From Prosopocoilus inquinatus (taxonomy: Eukaryota; Arthropoda; Insecta; Coleoptera; Lucanidae): a stretch of 64,000 bases of DNA. This document shows positions 1-9,539 of this stretch, piece by piece (positions within the stretch are counted from its first letter, which is position 1; each line of letters begins with the position of its first letter). Location: the NCBI GenBank assembly GCA_036172665.1, contig CM069872.1:20935001-20999000 (forward strand). The letters run 5' to 3'. Below the pieces are notes generated by a model. It searched no databases and was not told where the DNA came from. It was given only the letters and a program-made list of their open reading frames with translations. The translations under genes were made by a program, and so were the position numbers.

Positions 1-879
1 AAAGTTCACTAATCTTCATGGTGAGGTGAGTTTGATGACCATCGACAAACAATATTACTGGAAAAGTGCCACCGGAATTCTTGATGTAAGGATATAGAAT
101 GTTTTCAATATAATCTTTGAATATATCAGCTTTCATCCACCCATTATCACTGCATCCAATTCCCCATCCTTCAAGAACTGAATCCGCTACATCCTTGGGT
201 AAACGTTTGTATGGATATATAACCAGAGGAGGTGAGATATGACGAGCAGCCGAAAATGTAAACATTACCGTTAAATTTGCCTTCGGATGATGTTCAATTT
301 GATAAACATTTTTAGTTCCCTTAGGAGCCAACACTCTTTTATTTTTCGGACAGAGTAAGAAACACGTTTCATCTCCGTTGAAGATTCTCGTCGGATCTTC
401 AAGTATACTGTCATACCCATGATCTTTTAAATAAGTTTCTATTTTATGAAACCTTGCACGGATATCATTTTCTGAAACAGTTGCACTTGCTGCGGTAATG
501 CTTTCCGGAGTTCTCTCAACAATCTGAGGGTGGCGTTGCAAGAAAGCTTTACACCAACCATCACCTGGCTTATTATTTTTGAAAGGATTTTTCCTTGGAA
601 CAGATGTCAAAAATTCTTGGACAGAGATTTGAACATCTTCTTTTCGTTGAGGAATGCCTTTATCACAAGAAGTCAATATCCATTTTTCTAATAGCTGTTC
701 TTCTTCTATATTTAAAATTGGTAGAGGACCATGTGAAGTTTTATTAGTGAATTTATTGCTTAAGCGGAATTGCGGAATTGTCTTTGTCCCACCCCCATCT
801 CAATGGCTTGTAATGCCATTTGGATGTCCTTTTCAGTATATTTTTTAATATACTTTTTGCCTTCCTCAGTCTTCGGCAT
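1..879 (-). pseudogene. pogo/Tigger-like DDE transposase, broken and cut by the window edge
   Basis: The minus strand starts with Met at 879 (MPKTEEGKKYIKKYTEKDIQ), a pogo-type helix-turn-helix N-terminus. It hits a stop near 770, where the reading frame slips within the expected helix-turn-helix (one frame ends in QFRNSA, the other resumes in QFRLSNKF). From there an open frame runs to base 1 without a stop. It carries a CENP-B-like second DNA-binding part (GDGWCKAFLQRHP), the first catalytic Asp in NGDETC and the second in FVDGHQTH. The third acidic residue would lie off the left edge. Known family: cut-and-paste pogo/Tigger transposases, which give rise to jerky and CENP-B-like proteins. 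The frame slip argues for a dead copy, but the long open frame also fits a recent one. Confidence 0.8.
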
Positions 880-920
880 GCTTTAGTTAAGTCAATTAGG
901 ATTAATATACAGTCCTATTT

Positions 921-1394
921 TTAACTGTGGCCATATTTTTTTACGCGCTAAAAATTTGCCTCATGTTACTTATGTTCTGTTGAAAATTGCAAGCAAATTT
1001 CAGTTTGTAATAATCAATTACATAATTTATTAAAACTTACACGTTGCCAGAATAATAGATGCATCTTTAGTTTAATTATTTTATTATTAAAAGTGGAAAT
1101 AGTTAATGAACAAATATCGATCGAGTGAGATTAGCCGCTGCCGCCTGAAATGTCTGTGCGACGAATTAATTTTTGACATTGGCCTACTCGGTTTCATGTT
1201 TGCTCGTTAATAGTTTCAACTTTTCATATTAAATTAATAAAATTAATGACGCACTTGTTATTCTGGTAATGTGTATTTCGTAAAAAAATTATGTAACTGA
1301 TTATTAGAAACAAAAATTTGCTTGCAATTTTCAGCAGAATATAAGTTAATATGAGGCAAAATTTTAACACGTAAATCCCTATGGCCATGATTAA
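921..1394. repeat. Foldback (inverted-repeat) element flanked by TTAA
   Basis: Bases about 925-1130 are repeated in reverse complement at about 1185-1390, leaving a short spacer that includes cattggcctactcgg. The arms share stretches such as aaatttgcttgcaattttca and the inner part aagttgaaactatt, with scattered mismatches. TTAA sits immediately outside both ends (921-924 and 1391-1394), and the termini read CTGTGGCCATA and TCATGGCCATA. No coding frame is present. The TTAA duplication suggests a piggyBac-type or other TTAA-targeting transposase; this assignment is inference. Confidence 0.7.
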
Positions 1395-2134
1395 AGAAGA
1401 AGTAGTGTATGTACCTACACGTATAGGTGATTCCTAAGTTGAGTTGTAGTATAATTATAACCTATCTAGGTAGGTACCTTTTATAGTTACAGCTACAGTT
1501 ATAGATAGCTTTTTGTGAAACTGAACGTAAAGTCTATTAAATAATTATTGGCCACTTACAGTAACAGTTATTGGCACCCGGCCAACTATTGTATAAGATG
1601 ATTCTGAATAGGTCTTTTGAATAAAATGTTGCAGTTAATAGAATAATGAAGGTTATAAACATGGAATAATAATTTAGGTACTTTATACAGTAATTGGCCG
1701 AGGTGGCCAATAAATATTGAATAGGAAATTTTAGGATACTAGTGATTGGCCACTAATTAAAATGCACTTTAAAAAAAAACTTATAAAGTATTGTATATTT
1801 TTGCTCTCTAATGATTACTAACCATCGTTGACGTTAAATTGTATGATAAAATATGGAAATTCTTAAATTAACCTACACTGTTGAAAACCAAAACCTTAAG
1901 AAATTTGTCAAAACTTACCTGTTCGTCAATAAAAGCACCGGTCGAGTAACAAATAGGTTAAATAAACATTCTGTACTGCCAACGGCAATAGTTTAAATCA
2001 GTAGAATATAAACCCAACAGATGGCTGTACAATATTATTCATATGATATATGTTTAAGATATAAAAGAAATCTTGTTATTTTAAATTTTGTAAAATGTGG
2101 CCAATCGTTATAGATTGGCCAACAACTGTCTAGT
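1395..2134. other. Non-coding AT-rich stretch with clustered TTGGCC/GGCCAA sites
   Basis: No gene is visible. TTGGCC or GGCCAA occurs at 1548, 1580, 1694, 1705, 1746, 2099, 2115 and 2117, with one more at 1179 inside the foldback element. Several sit in an ATTGGCC or GGCCAAT context, which resembles a CCAAT box. The stretch lies between two divergently decayed transposase relics, so the sites may be subterminal motifs of one of them; that is inference. Confidence 0.4.
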
Positions 2135-2859
2135 TTACCCTAGTTGATTAATGAAAGGTTCTAATAACTCATTTCGGTATCTTTCAGCAGTTACTGAGTC
2201 GTTAAAAAATATTGGTCCGATGGTACGCCTTCTTGACACTGCTAGCCAAACACCAATTTTTAATGGATGTAATGGAGTTTCCACAAATTCATGGGGATTT
2301 TCTGCTGACCATATTCTCATATTCTGTTTATTTAAATACCCTGAGAGATGAAACCAGGCCTCATCGGAAAAGAAACACTTGTCAAGAATGTCGTCGTTGT
2401 TTAAATTATCAAGAAACCACTGACAATATTCTGTTCTTCTGTGAAAATCTACTGGCCTGAGTTCGTGGACTGCTTGAATCTTATATGGATAAAGCTTTAA
2501 GTCTTTTTAAGAATAGTGTGACATGTTTCCACCGATAGCCGAACTTCTTGTGAAAGTTTCGCAATAGATTTCTTGGGAGAGTGTTCCATTCGATCCCGAA
2601 CATCTTCAATGCAGGCTGCAGTCCTTTTCTTAGCTGCTCCGCTCCCTGTTTTGCGACCAAGTGATCCTGTTTCACGAAATTAAAGAACACAAGCATGGAC
2701 ATGTTTAACTAGCTGTTCGTAAGTAATAGCAAAATTAGGAAACTGCTGTCGAAACTTCTGTACACACTGATTAATTGAATAAACTAACTGTCCATTTTCT
2801 ATTCTACCGGTTTGAAAATAACTTTCTACAATAAATATTTTCTGCTGTAATTCTAACAT
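2135..2859 (-). pseudogene. DUF4817-type Tc1/mariner-like transposase, truncated relic
   Basis: Reading the minus strand from Met at 2859 gives the typical N-terminal helix-turn-helix of the DUF4817 group (MLELQQKIFIVESYFQTG, then FRQQFPNFAI). A second helix region and then, after frameshifts near 2700 and 2480, the catalytic core follow: FSDEAWFHLSGY and IWSAENPHEFVETPLHP with VTAERYRNELLEPFI. The frame ends in a stop at 2135, just after FINQLG. The second half of the DDE core and the C-terminus are therefore missing. These proteins are widespread insect transposon products. At least two frameshifts plus the C-terminal loss make it a dead copy. Confidence 0.75.
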
Positions 2860-3027
2860 TTTGAATTAATTGAAAATACAAAGTGTCAATTTGACATTTG
2901 TTTAATTAAATAATTGAACAGTGCTGCAAATCTTAGGAGAAAAAAAACAGTGAAATCATAGCCCACTTTAATGAGGAATTCAATTGAAGGCACGGTATAT
3001 TATTTCAATGTTCGGTTTTCCATTACA

Positions 3028-3127
3028 GGGCCGGTTTCATAATCGAATTAAAGGTGACTTTAAAATTAAAGTTACGTGTTCACGTTTGTGGCCTTAAAGT
3101 GTGAAACCCCGATTGAAGAACCGGCCC
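3028..3127. repeat. MITE-like short inverted repeat
   Basis: A 100 bp unit bounded by GGGCCGGTT and its exact reverse complement AACCGGCCC. The interior is imperfectly symmetric (ttaaag motifs on both sides). It lies in the intron or upstream region directly before the first recognisable ankyrin exon. The GGCC-ended termini resemble the Harbinger MITE at 7359-7534, but the target duplication is not clear here. Confidence 0.5.
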
Positions 3128-3206
3128 TTAAAAGACTGCCTGCGTCTCTTAAAACTGTGACCTATTCTCATTGTTTACATTTCATACAACTATTTTTTGT
3201 TTTTAG

Positions 3207-4300
3207 CATCACAGGGTCCAACTGCGATCTGGAAGCTCTAGAGAATCGTTTAGGTTTGGGCAACATCAGACAAAAATTAAATATTTTGGAAAGAGTGGAC
3301 GTGGCAACAAAAATGCAAATGTCCGGTTGCACGCCGTTATGCGCCGCTGCTTTGAGTGGTCACTTGAATGCTGTTATGGTGATGGCAAACACTTCGAATA
3401 AAGTAAATGCGACTCCAAGTGATAAGTTCATCCCATTGCACTGCGCTGTCGAAGGAGGAAACATAAGAGTAATTACCTGGTTAATTGAAGCCGGTGCGAA
3501 AGTGAACCAAGTGGACGCTAATGGAAACACAGCACTAACTCATTTATATTGCTTCCCAGACTCCATTGTGCAGAGACATTTGTCATTGGTTGACAAAATC
3601 GATCAAAACATAAACGGCGTAGAATATAACAGTATATCAAGTTTTCTGGAAAACGTCGAAAAGTAAGTAGTTCGATAAATCCAATTAAAAAAGATGTGCA
3701 TGTACTAAATAAACTAATTTTAGAGATAAATTGAACTATGTAAAAGTATTCGTCGAAAATGGAGCCAATGTTACAATCAAAAATCGCAGAGGAAAATCAT
3801 GCTTCGGATTGGCTATTGAGTACGGACACTGGGAGATCCTGAAACTGTTTGTAGAAAGTGGTGTTTACGTTGATTACAGAGATAACGATGCAGAATTTAC
3901 TGCTCTGCATAAATCCATCCAATCAAATCGGCCCGATTATACAATGTATTTTCTGCATAAAAAGGCAAGCGTAAAAATGAAAGTTGGTGTAAGAGCTGCA
4001 ATTGATTTAGCTCTTGAAAATCGGTCGATAAGTTGGAGGACGGTCGTAATGCTAATCGAAAGGGAAGCCGACGTTAATTGTAGGCAAAATGAAAAGGGGT
4101 ACACACCTCTACATTATGCAGTGAAGGAAAATCGTCTTGACATTGTGCAATACCTCGTGAACAAAGGAGCCAATGTGACCATTACAGATGGTTTAGTACA
4201 ATGGACTCCCGTGGAGTTTGCGCGTTATCTGGGTAAAGAGGACATCGTAAACTTTTTTACGCGAAGTTCTAATTCATCTTTATACACATTACACTTTTGA
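3207..4300 (+). CDS. Ankyrin-repeat protein gene, two visible exons, 5' end missing
   Basis: Exon A runs from a 3' splice site (tttttag at 3200-3206) to 3662. The intron 3663-3723 has gtaagt at its start and attttag at its end. Exon B runs 3724-4300 to TGA. Joining the exons restores one frame (split Lys codon), which supports the model. The product has about seven ankyrin repeats, seen as TPLCAAALSGHLNAV, IPLHCAVEGGN, GANVTIKNRRGKS, TALHKSIQSN, ADVNCRQNEKGYTPLHYA and NGAN/KGAN loops. It has no transmembrane segment or catalytic domain, so a scaffold or binding role is inferred. The open frame upstream to 3076 overlaps a MITE and is probably intronic; the real first exon was not found. This is one of only two host-like genes in the window. 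Confidence 0.75.
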
Positions 4301-4329
4301 CCTTTGTCTTTACTATTTCTTTTTTATAT

Positions 4330-4335
4330 AATAAA
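4330..4335 (+). terminator. Polyadenylation signal AATAAA of the ankyrin gene
   Basis: AATAAA lies 30 bases after the TGA of the ankyrin coding region and is followed by a GT-rich stretch (tattgtgttgtg), as expected for a cleavage and polyadenylation site. Confidence 0.6.
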
Positions 4336-4757
4336 TAAGTTCTCTAGTATTGTGTTGTGAAATATTTAATTCTAATCGTTCCATTTTTAAATCTTTCGTA
4401 ATATTGCTAATAGTTTCTGTATAAGCTTATCTGGTTGAATAATATTGTATATATCTTCGAGGTTTACCATAAGGTTTGTTCCACTCGTCAGTTCGAAGTG
4501 TAACGGTTGTCTTTTGCTTTCCGGTATAACTCGGTGGAGAGGTGTATTAAGTCCAGGTTCTAATATAACAAATAACTATATTTAACACGTAATCATTAAT
4601 AACATGCACGGGTGAAATAAACAACGTAGCCTCACTAAATGTTTCTTGCCGGGGTCGGGGTTCTCGCGAACGCTGCGGGGCGGTGTAGACGGACGGCGGT
4701 GACCACTCTATGCAAGAAACGGGGTTGGTGGAAAGACCACACCAGAGGGGAAACTAC

Positions 4758-4784
4758 ATATTCCGTGGGGGACCGACGGAATAT
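4758..4784. other. Hairpin 1: 9 bp stem, loop GGGGGACCG
   Basis: ATATTCCGT (4758-4766) pairs perfectly with ACGGAATAT (4776-4784) around the nine-base loop GGGGGACCG. It is preceded by CCAGAGGGG and followed by AATAGCA. The same layout, with the same loop but a different stem, recurs exactly 100 bases downstream. Confidence 0.65.
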
Positions 4785-4857
4785 AATAGCACGGGGGACG
4801 GACGGCGGTTCACGGGCTACAGATGACCAGTGGCCTGCTTACCCAGAGGGAACGGTG

Positions 4858-4884
4858 ATAACCCGCGGGGGACCGGCGGGTTAT
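4858..4884. other. Hairpin 2: 9 bp stem, identical loop GGGGGACCG
   Basis: ATAACCCGC (4858-4866) pairs perfectly with GCGGGTTAT (4876-4884) around the identical loop GGGGGACCG. Three stem base pairs differ from hairpin 1, each on both sides, so pairing is kept. Flanks CCCAGAGGG and ATTAGCA match those of hairpin 1. Confidence 0.65.
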
Positions 4885-5412
4885 ATTAGCAAGGAGGCGG
4901 TTTAGAAGCCGTGGATGATCTACGACTAGCTCACCAGGATGGGTCGGTCAGTATACTGTGGATGCCCAGCAGAATACCTGGAGGAAGGAGCGGCAGGATG
5001 ATCATGCCAGGTAGGGTTAGGAGTGGACTAAGCGGATGACCAGCGAAGTCAGCGTTCCTCGGCTGTGCTCTCACTTTTATAACGGTTGGCTCCTCCCATC
5101 GGTGACGTCGGTTCGAAGCGGGGCAGCGCGGACAGACCGCGCGGTCGATGCATCCAGGCGAGAGTCGGTTCAAGCGGTGGGGTAAATATGCTTCATTACA
5201 GAAGCGAGTTCTAGAACTACGAGTCCGATACGTATGACGTAACAGAACCATTGTAAAAGGGTCCTAGAAACAACACCAGTGGAACACTTTAGTTGTTTTT
5301 TGCGGACGAAGAACTTATACATATAACCACACTTTTTTGCATGTGTAGACATCAAGGTAAACACATAGTATGCATTAGTTTAATTTGAAGGCTTCCGCAG
5401 CCGTCGTAAGTC

Positions 5413-5664
5413 GTTGAATTCCTGGCTTCCGGTTGGAACAGCGTCTCCTCGGATTTCTTCTACTGCCGACGTTTCGTTCTCCATTGCAGAGGACTTCCTC
5501 AGGAATTACAAGTCTCAACGACTTACGAGAAGCAGCAGCAAGACCACCACCAGCAGCAGCAGCAGCAGCCCTGAGGAAGTTCTTCTGCAATGGAGAACGA
5601 AACGTCGGCAGTAAAAGAAATTCGAGGAGAGACGCGGTTCCAACCGGAAACCAGGAATTCAACA
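5413..5664. repeat. Penelope-like inverted repeat with hammerhead-ribozyme-like core
   Basis: Arms 5413-5503 and 5570-5664 are reverse complements with few differences, both starting at TTGAATTCCTGG. Between them is a GCAGCAGCA/ACCACC trinucleotide-rich spacer. Each arm carries CTGAGGA, a short stem (GTTCT..AGAAC on the plus copy) and GAAACGTC. This has the order of a type I hammerhead core (CUGANGA, stem II, GAAA, helix III, GUC). Such cores are known from the terminal repeats of Penelope-like retroelements. No reverse transcriptase or GIY-YIG frame is nearby, so only terminal sequence remains. A mariner has inserted at its right border (TA at 5669-5670). Confidence 0.5.
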
Positions 5665-5670
5665 ACGTAT

Positions 5671-6955
5671 GTGGGCTGCTGGAAAATTTTCTGGAATCCA
5701 GTAGGTCTAGAATTGTTAGCGTTTATCAACTGTCATATTTGAAAAATTTGACATTTTTCGCCTATAATTCTATTGACAGTTCCTATCCAAGTGAACTAGT
5801 TTTGTTTGTACAGCATTTGAGAAAAAGTAATTTTATGTAAACATGGAAATCTCGCGTGAAAATTTTCGTGCCATGATTTTTTACGATTTCAAATGTGGTC
5901 TAACGCCGAAACAATGCCTCGATCGGCTTCATTTGGCTTTTGGAGATGAAGCACCATCAAAGAGCATTTTTTATAATTGGTTTGCCGAATTCCAGCGTGG
6001 ACGTACCTCTCTCAGTGACGAATTTCGTGAAGGTCGTCCATTAACATCTGTTGTTGCCACTAATGTAGATGCTGTGCGTGAAATGCTTGAGTGAGATCGA
6101 CAAGTAACATACCGTGAGATTCGAGCATCCTTATGAATTGACATGAAAGCAATCCACCAGATTTTGCATGATCATTTGAACGTATGAAAGCTTTGCAGTC
6201 GTTGGATCCCGCACAATTTAATAGAAGCGCAAAAGCAGGGTCATGTCAAATGGTGCGAAGAAATGCTCAAGAAATTCAATGGAGGTCGTTCAAATTTAGT
6301 TCATAACATCGTTACTGGAGACGAAACGTGGATCTATTCGTACGAGCCAGAAAGTAAACAACTATCTACCGTTTGGGTATTTCAAAATGAACCAAAACCA
6401 ACAAAAGTTGTCCGTTCACGCAGTGCTGCGAAGCAAATGATTGCTTGTTTCTTTGGTTTAACTGGACATGTAGCAACCGTGGCTCTAGAGGATCGAAAAA
6501 CCATCAATGCTGATCGGTATACTACGATTTGTTTGCCGGAAGTCATCGATCAAATAAGAAGAAACAATCGAAATCAACGAATTATTCTTCATCATGACAA
6601 CGCCGGCTCTCACTCAGCCCGTCAAACAGTTGTTTGTCCAACAAAAATGTTGAATTAATGACTGATTGTCCATATTCACCTGATTTATCACCTAATGATT
6701 TCTTTTTGTTCCCAAATAGCAAAAATAAAATGCGTGGTGAGCGATTTCCTCGGCTGAAGCAGCGGTTGAAACATTCCGGACACTGGTTTCTGAGGTACCA
6801 TCTTTAGAGTGGAAAACGTGCTTTAGAAATTGATTCGAGCGTATGCAAAAGTGTATTGACGTCAAAGGCGAATACTTCGAAAAACAATGATACCGTTTAC
6901 CAAATTTCATATGCGTTTTTCATACCGTTTCCAGAAACTTTTCCAGCAGCCCACG
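5671..6955 (+). mobile_element. mariner element, full length with both termini
   Basis: The 1285 bp unit is bounded by inverted repeats beginning GTGGGCTGCTGGAAAA (left, from 5672) and the reverse complement of ttttccagcagcccac (right, ending at 6954). TA flanks both ends (5669-5670 and 6956-6957), the target duplication of Tc1/mariner elements. Length, termini and the coding region inside all agree with the mariner family. Confidence 0.88.
5843..6900 (+). pseudogene. mariner transposase (DD34D type), inactivated
   Basis: Starts at ATG 5843 (MEISRENFRAMIFYDFKCGL) with the two helix-turn-helix units of mariner. The first 270 codons stay in one frame but are interrupted by three stops, all TGA, at about 6092, 6134 and 6185. 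Catalytic residues seen: GDETW (first Asp), LHHDNA (second Asp), and after a +1 frameshift near 6645, YSPDLSPNDFF (third Asp), with about 34 residues between second and third. Downstream of about 6760 the frame is degraded. The breaks make it non-autonomous; the intact termini mean it could in principle still be moved by a related transposase. Confidence 0.88.
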
Positions 6956-7009
6956 TAGTATGCAATTTATTACACTTATTTGCTGACATGTTCGATCTCG
7001 TTTGACTTA

Positions 7010-7890
7010 TTCCCAGCTACCTATCGCATCATGTTCTACATGTTCATCAAAAGTTTCATCACTAATGTCATTTAATTCCAAACATATATTAAGTACTAAA
7101 TTAAACAGAACGAACGAACAGAATGAACTCTGGCACTTTTAGTAAATGATGTAACTCCAAATTAAGCAGTTGTCTGAATTTTACTTTCAGATATCCAAAG
7201 CTCTTTTCAATTTTTACTCTGATTTGACACAATTTCTTATTATATTTTTTTTATTGTGCTATTAAATTGTCGTGATATAGTGACTGTACACCCTCTCTCT
7301 AATTGAATATGCACTGTCTCCTGGTAAATAGAACTGACCATTGTTTGTAGCAGAGTAAGGCCGGTGTTCATAAACAAAACTTACGCTATGCGTTCGCTTA
7401 CAATAAATAATTCAGAAAATGTTCTTAAAATCTCACTGGTTATGCGCTAGAAATGTGGGAAATTCGTACAGCTTATGAAAGATGGGGAATTATAAACGAA
7501 TGTATAGCGTAAGTTTAGTTTATGAATACGGGCCTAAATGTTTTTGCTAAGCACACATCCAAACTTTTATTTTTTACATCACATAATCCCTGGATACCAA
7601 GAATATCGTACCTATTAGTGTAAGTGGACTTGATTTTATGTATTGGTACCCTCTAACTACCATCTGCACGTCCTATTACGTTTGGGAAACCAGCTGTCTG
7701 AAAAGTAGAAATAAACTTACCTCAAAAAATTGTTGCGCTATAAGCAATTTAGCTTCATTTATTTGCGGAAATTTAATAATGCTTGGCGTAGTACCAATTC
7801 AAAATGTATTACGGGCCCAGATTGTTTCAGCTGCATGACACTGGTAGAGCTATGTCACCTAAACCCGTCCATTTCTCTCCGTTTTTTTTT
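7010..7890 (-). pseudogene. PIF/Harbinger transposase (HARBI1-like) relic 1
   Basis: Read on the minus strand from about 7890: KLLIAQQFFE, then GFPNVIGRADGS (first catalytic Asp, normally GxIDG), then IQGLCDVKNKSLDV. The frame is then interrupted by a MITE at 7359-7534. It resumes with FYLPGDSAYSIRE (second catalytic Asp), a degraded IKIEKSFGYLKVKFRQLL motif (third acidic residue region), and finally the VLNICLELND and DETFDEHVEHDAIGSWE end with a stop near 7010. All three signature regions of the HARBI1 nuclease are recognisable in order, but with stops and frameshifts. A host-domesticated HARBI1 is unlikely because of the breaks. Confidence 0.7.
7359..7534. repeat. Harbinger-type MITE with TAA duplication
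   Basis: A 176 bp unit with about 38 bp imperfect inverted termini: left GGCCGGTGTTCATAAAC then AAAACTTACGCTATG, right its near reverse complement ending in ATACGGGCC. TAA directly flanks both sides (7356-7358 and 7535-7537), the 3 bp TWA duplication of PIF/Harbinger elements. It is inserted in the middle of a Harbinger transposase relic. Confidence 0.75.
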
Positions 7891-8157
7891 TTTGCTACCA
7901 CATCTGATTACTTAGGTTGGCTGCTAACTTATTTGCTGCTTCTACTGAACGAGTTACACTCTCTATTCAGCCCGCGTCATTGAGTTCTCGACCAAAACGT
8001 CAGTAAATTTTTTGTTGAACGCGTGGCCATGTTTCATCTTCAGTTTTGCCACCAATTTTCAACTCTGTTGTGATCGTAGTCGCTTGTATTTGTGGTAAAT
8101 GTTTCTGTTAGACAAATGGCAGCCCTGACTTCCTCTCAACTCCGCACGTTCATTTAG

Positions 8158-9535
8158 TTAAATTCTTGAATATTTTCTAGTGTGTTGCCTTCTATAATGC
8201 TTAAGGTCTTTATTCCTTGATTCTTGTGCTTCCTCCGACAATTTCCCTATGGGTAGAATGGCATGGGAGATGACATCTGCACCATGAACTAACACTTTGT
8301 GCACGCTAGCTGGCATATAGTACCATGGATAATCTTGCGTGTATAAAGCAAACGTTTCTTTGCAATACTTTTCGAACGCCGATGCATCAGTTTTGAAGGC
8401 CGATGAAAGTGATTGCAAAATAACACCAAACCGTCTGACTAAATCAACATTCAATCCTGTTATCTTGGCCGAAACTCCTAAAAAACCTGCGCGCTGTGTT
8501 ATCATCGTTCTATGTACCTGCTCTACCCACTTGCACTTGATCCACTACAAGGCCCATCACTTTTTTTTTTTAATTTCAGTGTTTAATATTAAGTATTATT
8601 TAAGCTAGTATTAATGTGACTCACACAGCTTTTCAACAAAATGTTTTGTCACCCCGAACTTTCTTTGAATTCATTTTTCACATTTTATCTATTACAACAC
8701 ATTTCATCTGAAGCTCGTCAAAGAGCGACAACACATTTTCATTTCAAGCTCATCAAAGAGCCACATACATTCATTTTCAAAAATCATTCATACAGTGTCA
8801 TATCAATAATTACCTTATTAAAGTGATTTTTATTAAATGTGTGTTTAATTCAACAAGAAATAATTATTCACTTAAATCATGAGTGAATACACAACATTCA
8901 GTTTTACGGATGTTCAATTTTTCCATGTCGTCTCCTCTCGCTTGCCATTTCTTAAAATCCAAACGATATGATATGTGAAGGAGTCATTCCAAAAATCGTA
9001 TATATGCATGCAACGTGAATAGTCCAAACCGTTAAGTAGTCACATCTGTTTTTTTTTCGCTTAATTTGGTCCAATTTGTTCATTTCTTTCGGAGTAGCTT
9101 CACAAATGTAACACTTTTGAGCAGAGCTCGTGGATGTTGCAGAATTACAAACTTTACCATCAATCATGGTTAATAATAATTCATGACGGATTACCTTCGT
9201 TTAAGATTGCATCAGTTTTTTTTTAAGTTTGAAATTTTACAATACCTTACTGATGGACATGGATTTTCCCAAACGACGGTATTTTTCGATGAGACTGGAT
9301 GTAATAATAATGAAACAAAAGACGTGATGAACATATCTGTATCAACTGTTTGTTCCTGAAATTTCTGTTTATACTGACTGTGACCTATGCTTCCATCACA
9401 GCCCCATTTAGGTACCAAAACCAGCTCACAAATAAGTTCTGCAGGTAAAGATTCGACCACTTCTTGTTGAAACTTAATTATACGAGACACAGTATGGTCT
9501 AAAAGTGCCTGCAATTCCACTTCCGGTTTTAGGAT
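8158..9535 (-). pseudogene. Transib (RAG1-like) transposase relic
   Basis: Three minus-strand pieces in the correct order. About 9520-9212: VPKWGCDGSIGHSQYKQKF, the first catalytic Asp region (RAG1 D600 equivalent). 9167-8952: MIDGKVCNSATSTSSAQKCY with CYIC, the second Asp and start of the zinc-binding CxxC region. 8505-8158: ITGLNVDLVRRFGVILQ, YPWYYMPASVHKVLVHG and SEEAQESRNKDLKHYRR, matching the RAG1 SEGNESGNKLFRRFR segment that holds the catalytic Glu. The reading frame is broken between the pieces. Known family: Transib, the DNA transposon superfamily from which RAG1 derives. No CACWRTG terminus was found on either side. Confidence 0.7.
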
Positions 9536-9539
9536 AACA

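Larger units (their letters stand above)
4499..5365. repeat. GC-rich repeat-like block, possible solo LTR or unknown element
   Basis: Base composition changes abruptly to GC-rich between about 4640 and 5210 within AT-rich surroundings. The block could begin at TGTAACGG (4499), the form of an LTR start, but no matching CA end with a target duplication was found. A plus-strand open frame at 4639-4905 (88 codons) shows no recognisable domain and contains the two hairpins listed separately, so it is not called as a gene. The identity is unresolved. Confidence 0.3.

Noticed and set aside
5105..5125. GGTTCGAA-like words as tRNA T-arm candidates (also near 20315 and 22957)
   Set aside because: No acceptor or anticodon stem could be built around them.
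5523..5570. GCAGCAGCA tract as a coding poly-Gln/Ser stretch
   Set aside because: It is the spacer of the inverted repeat; the frames crossing it are broken in both arms.
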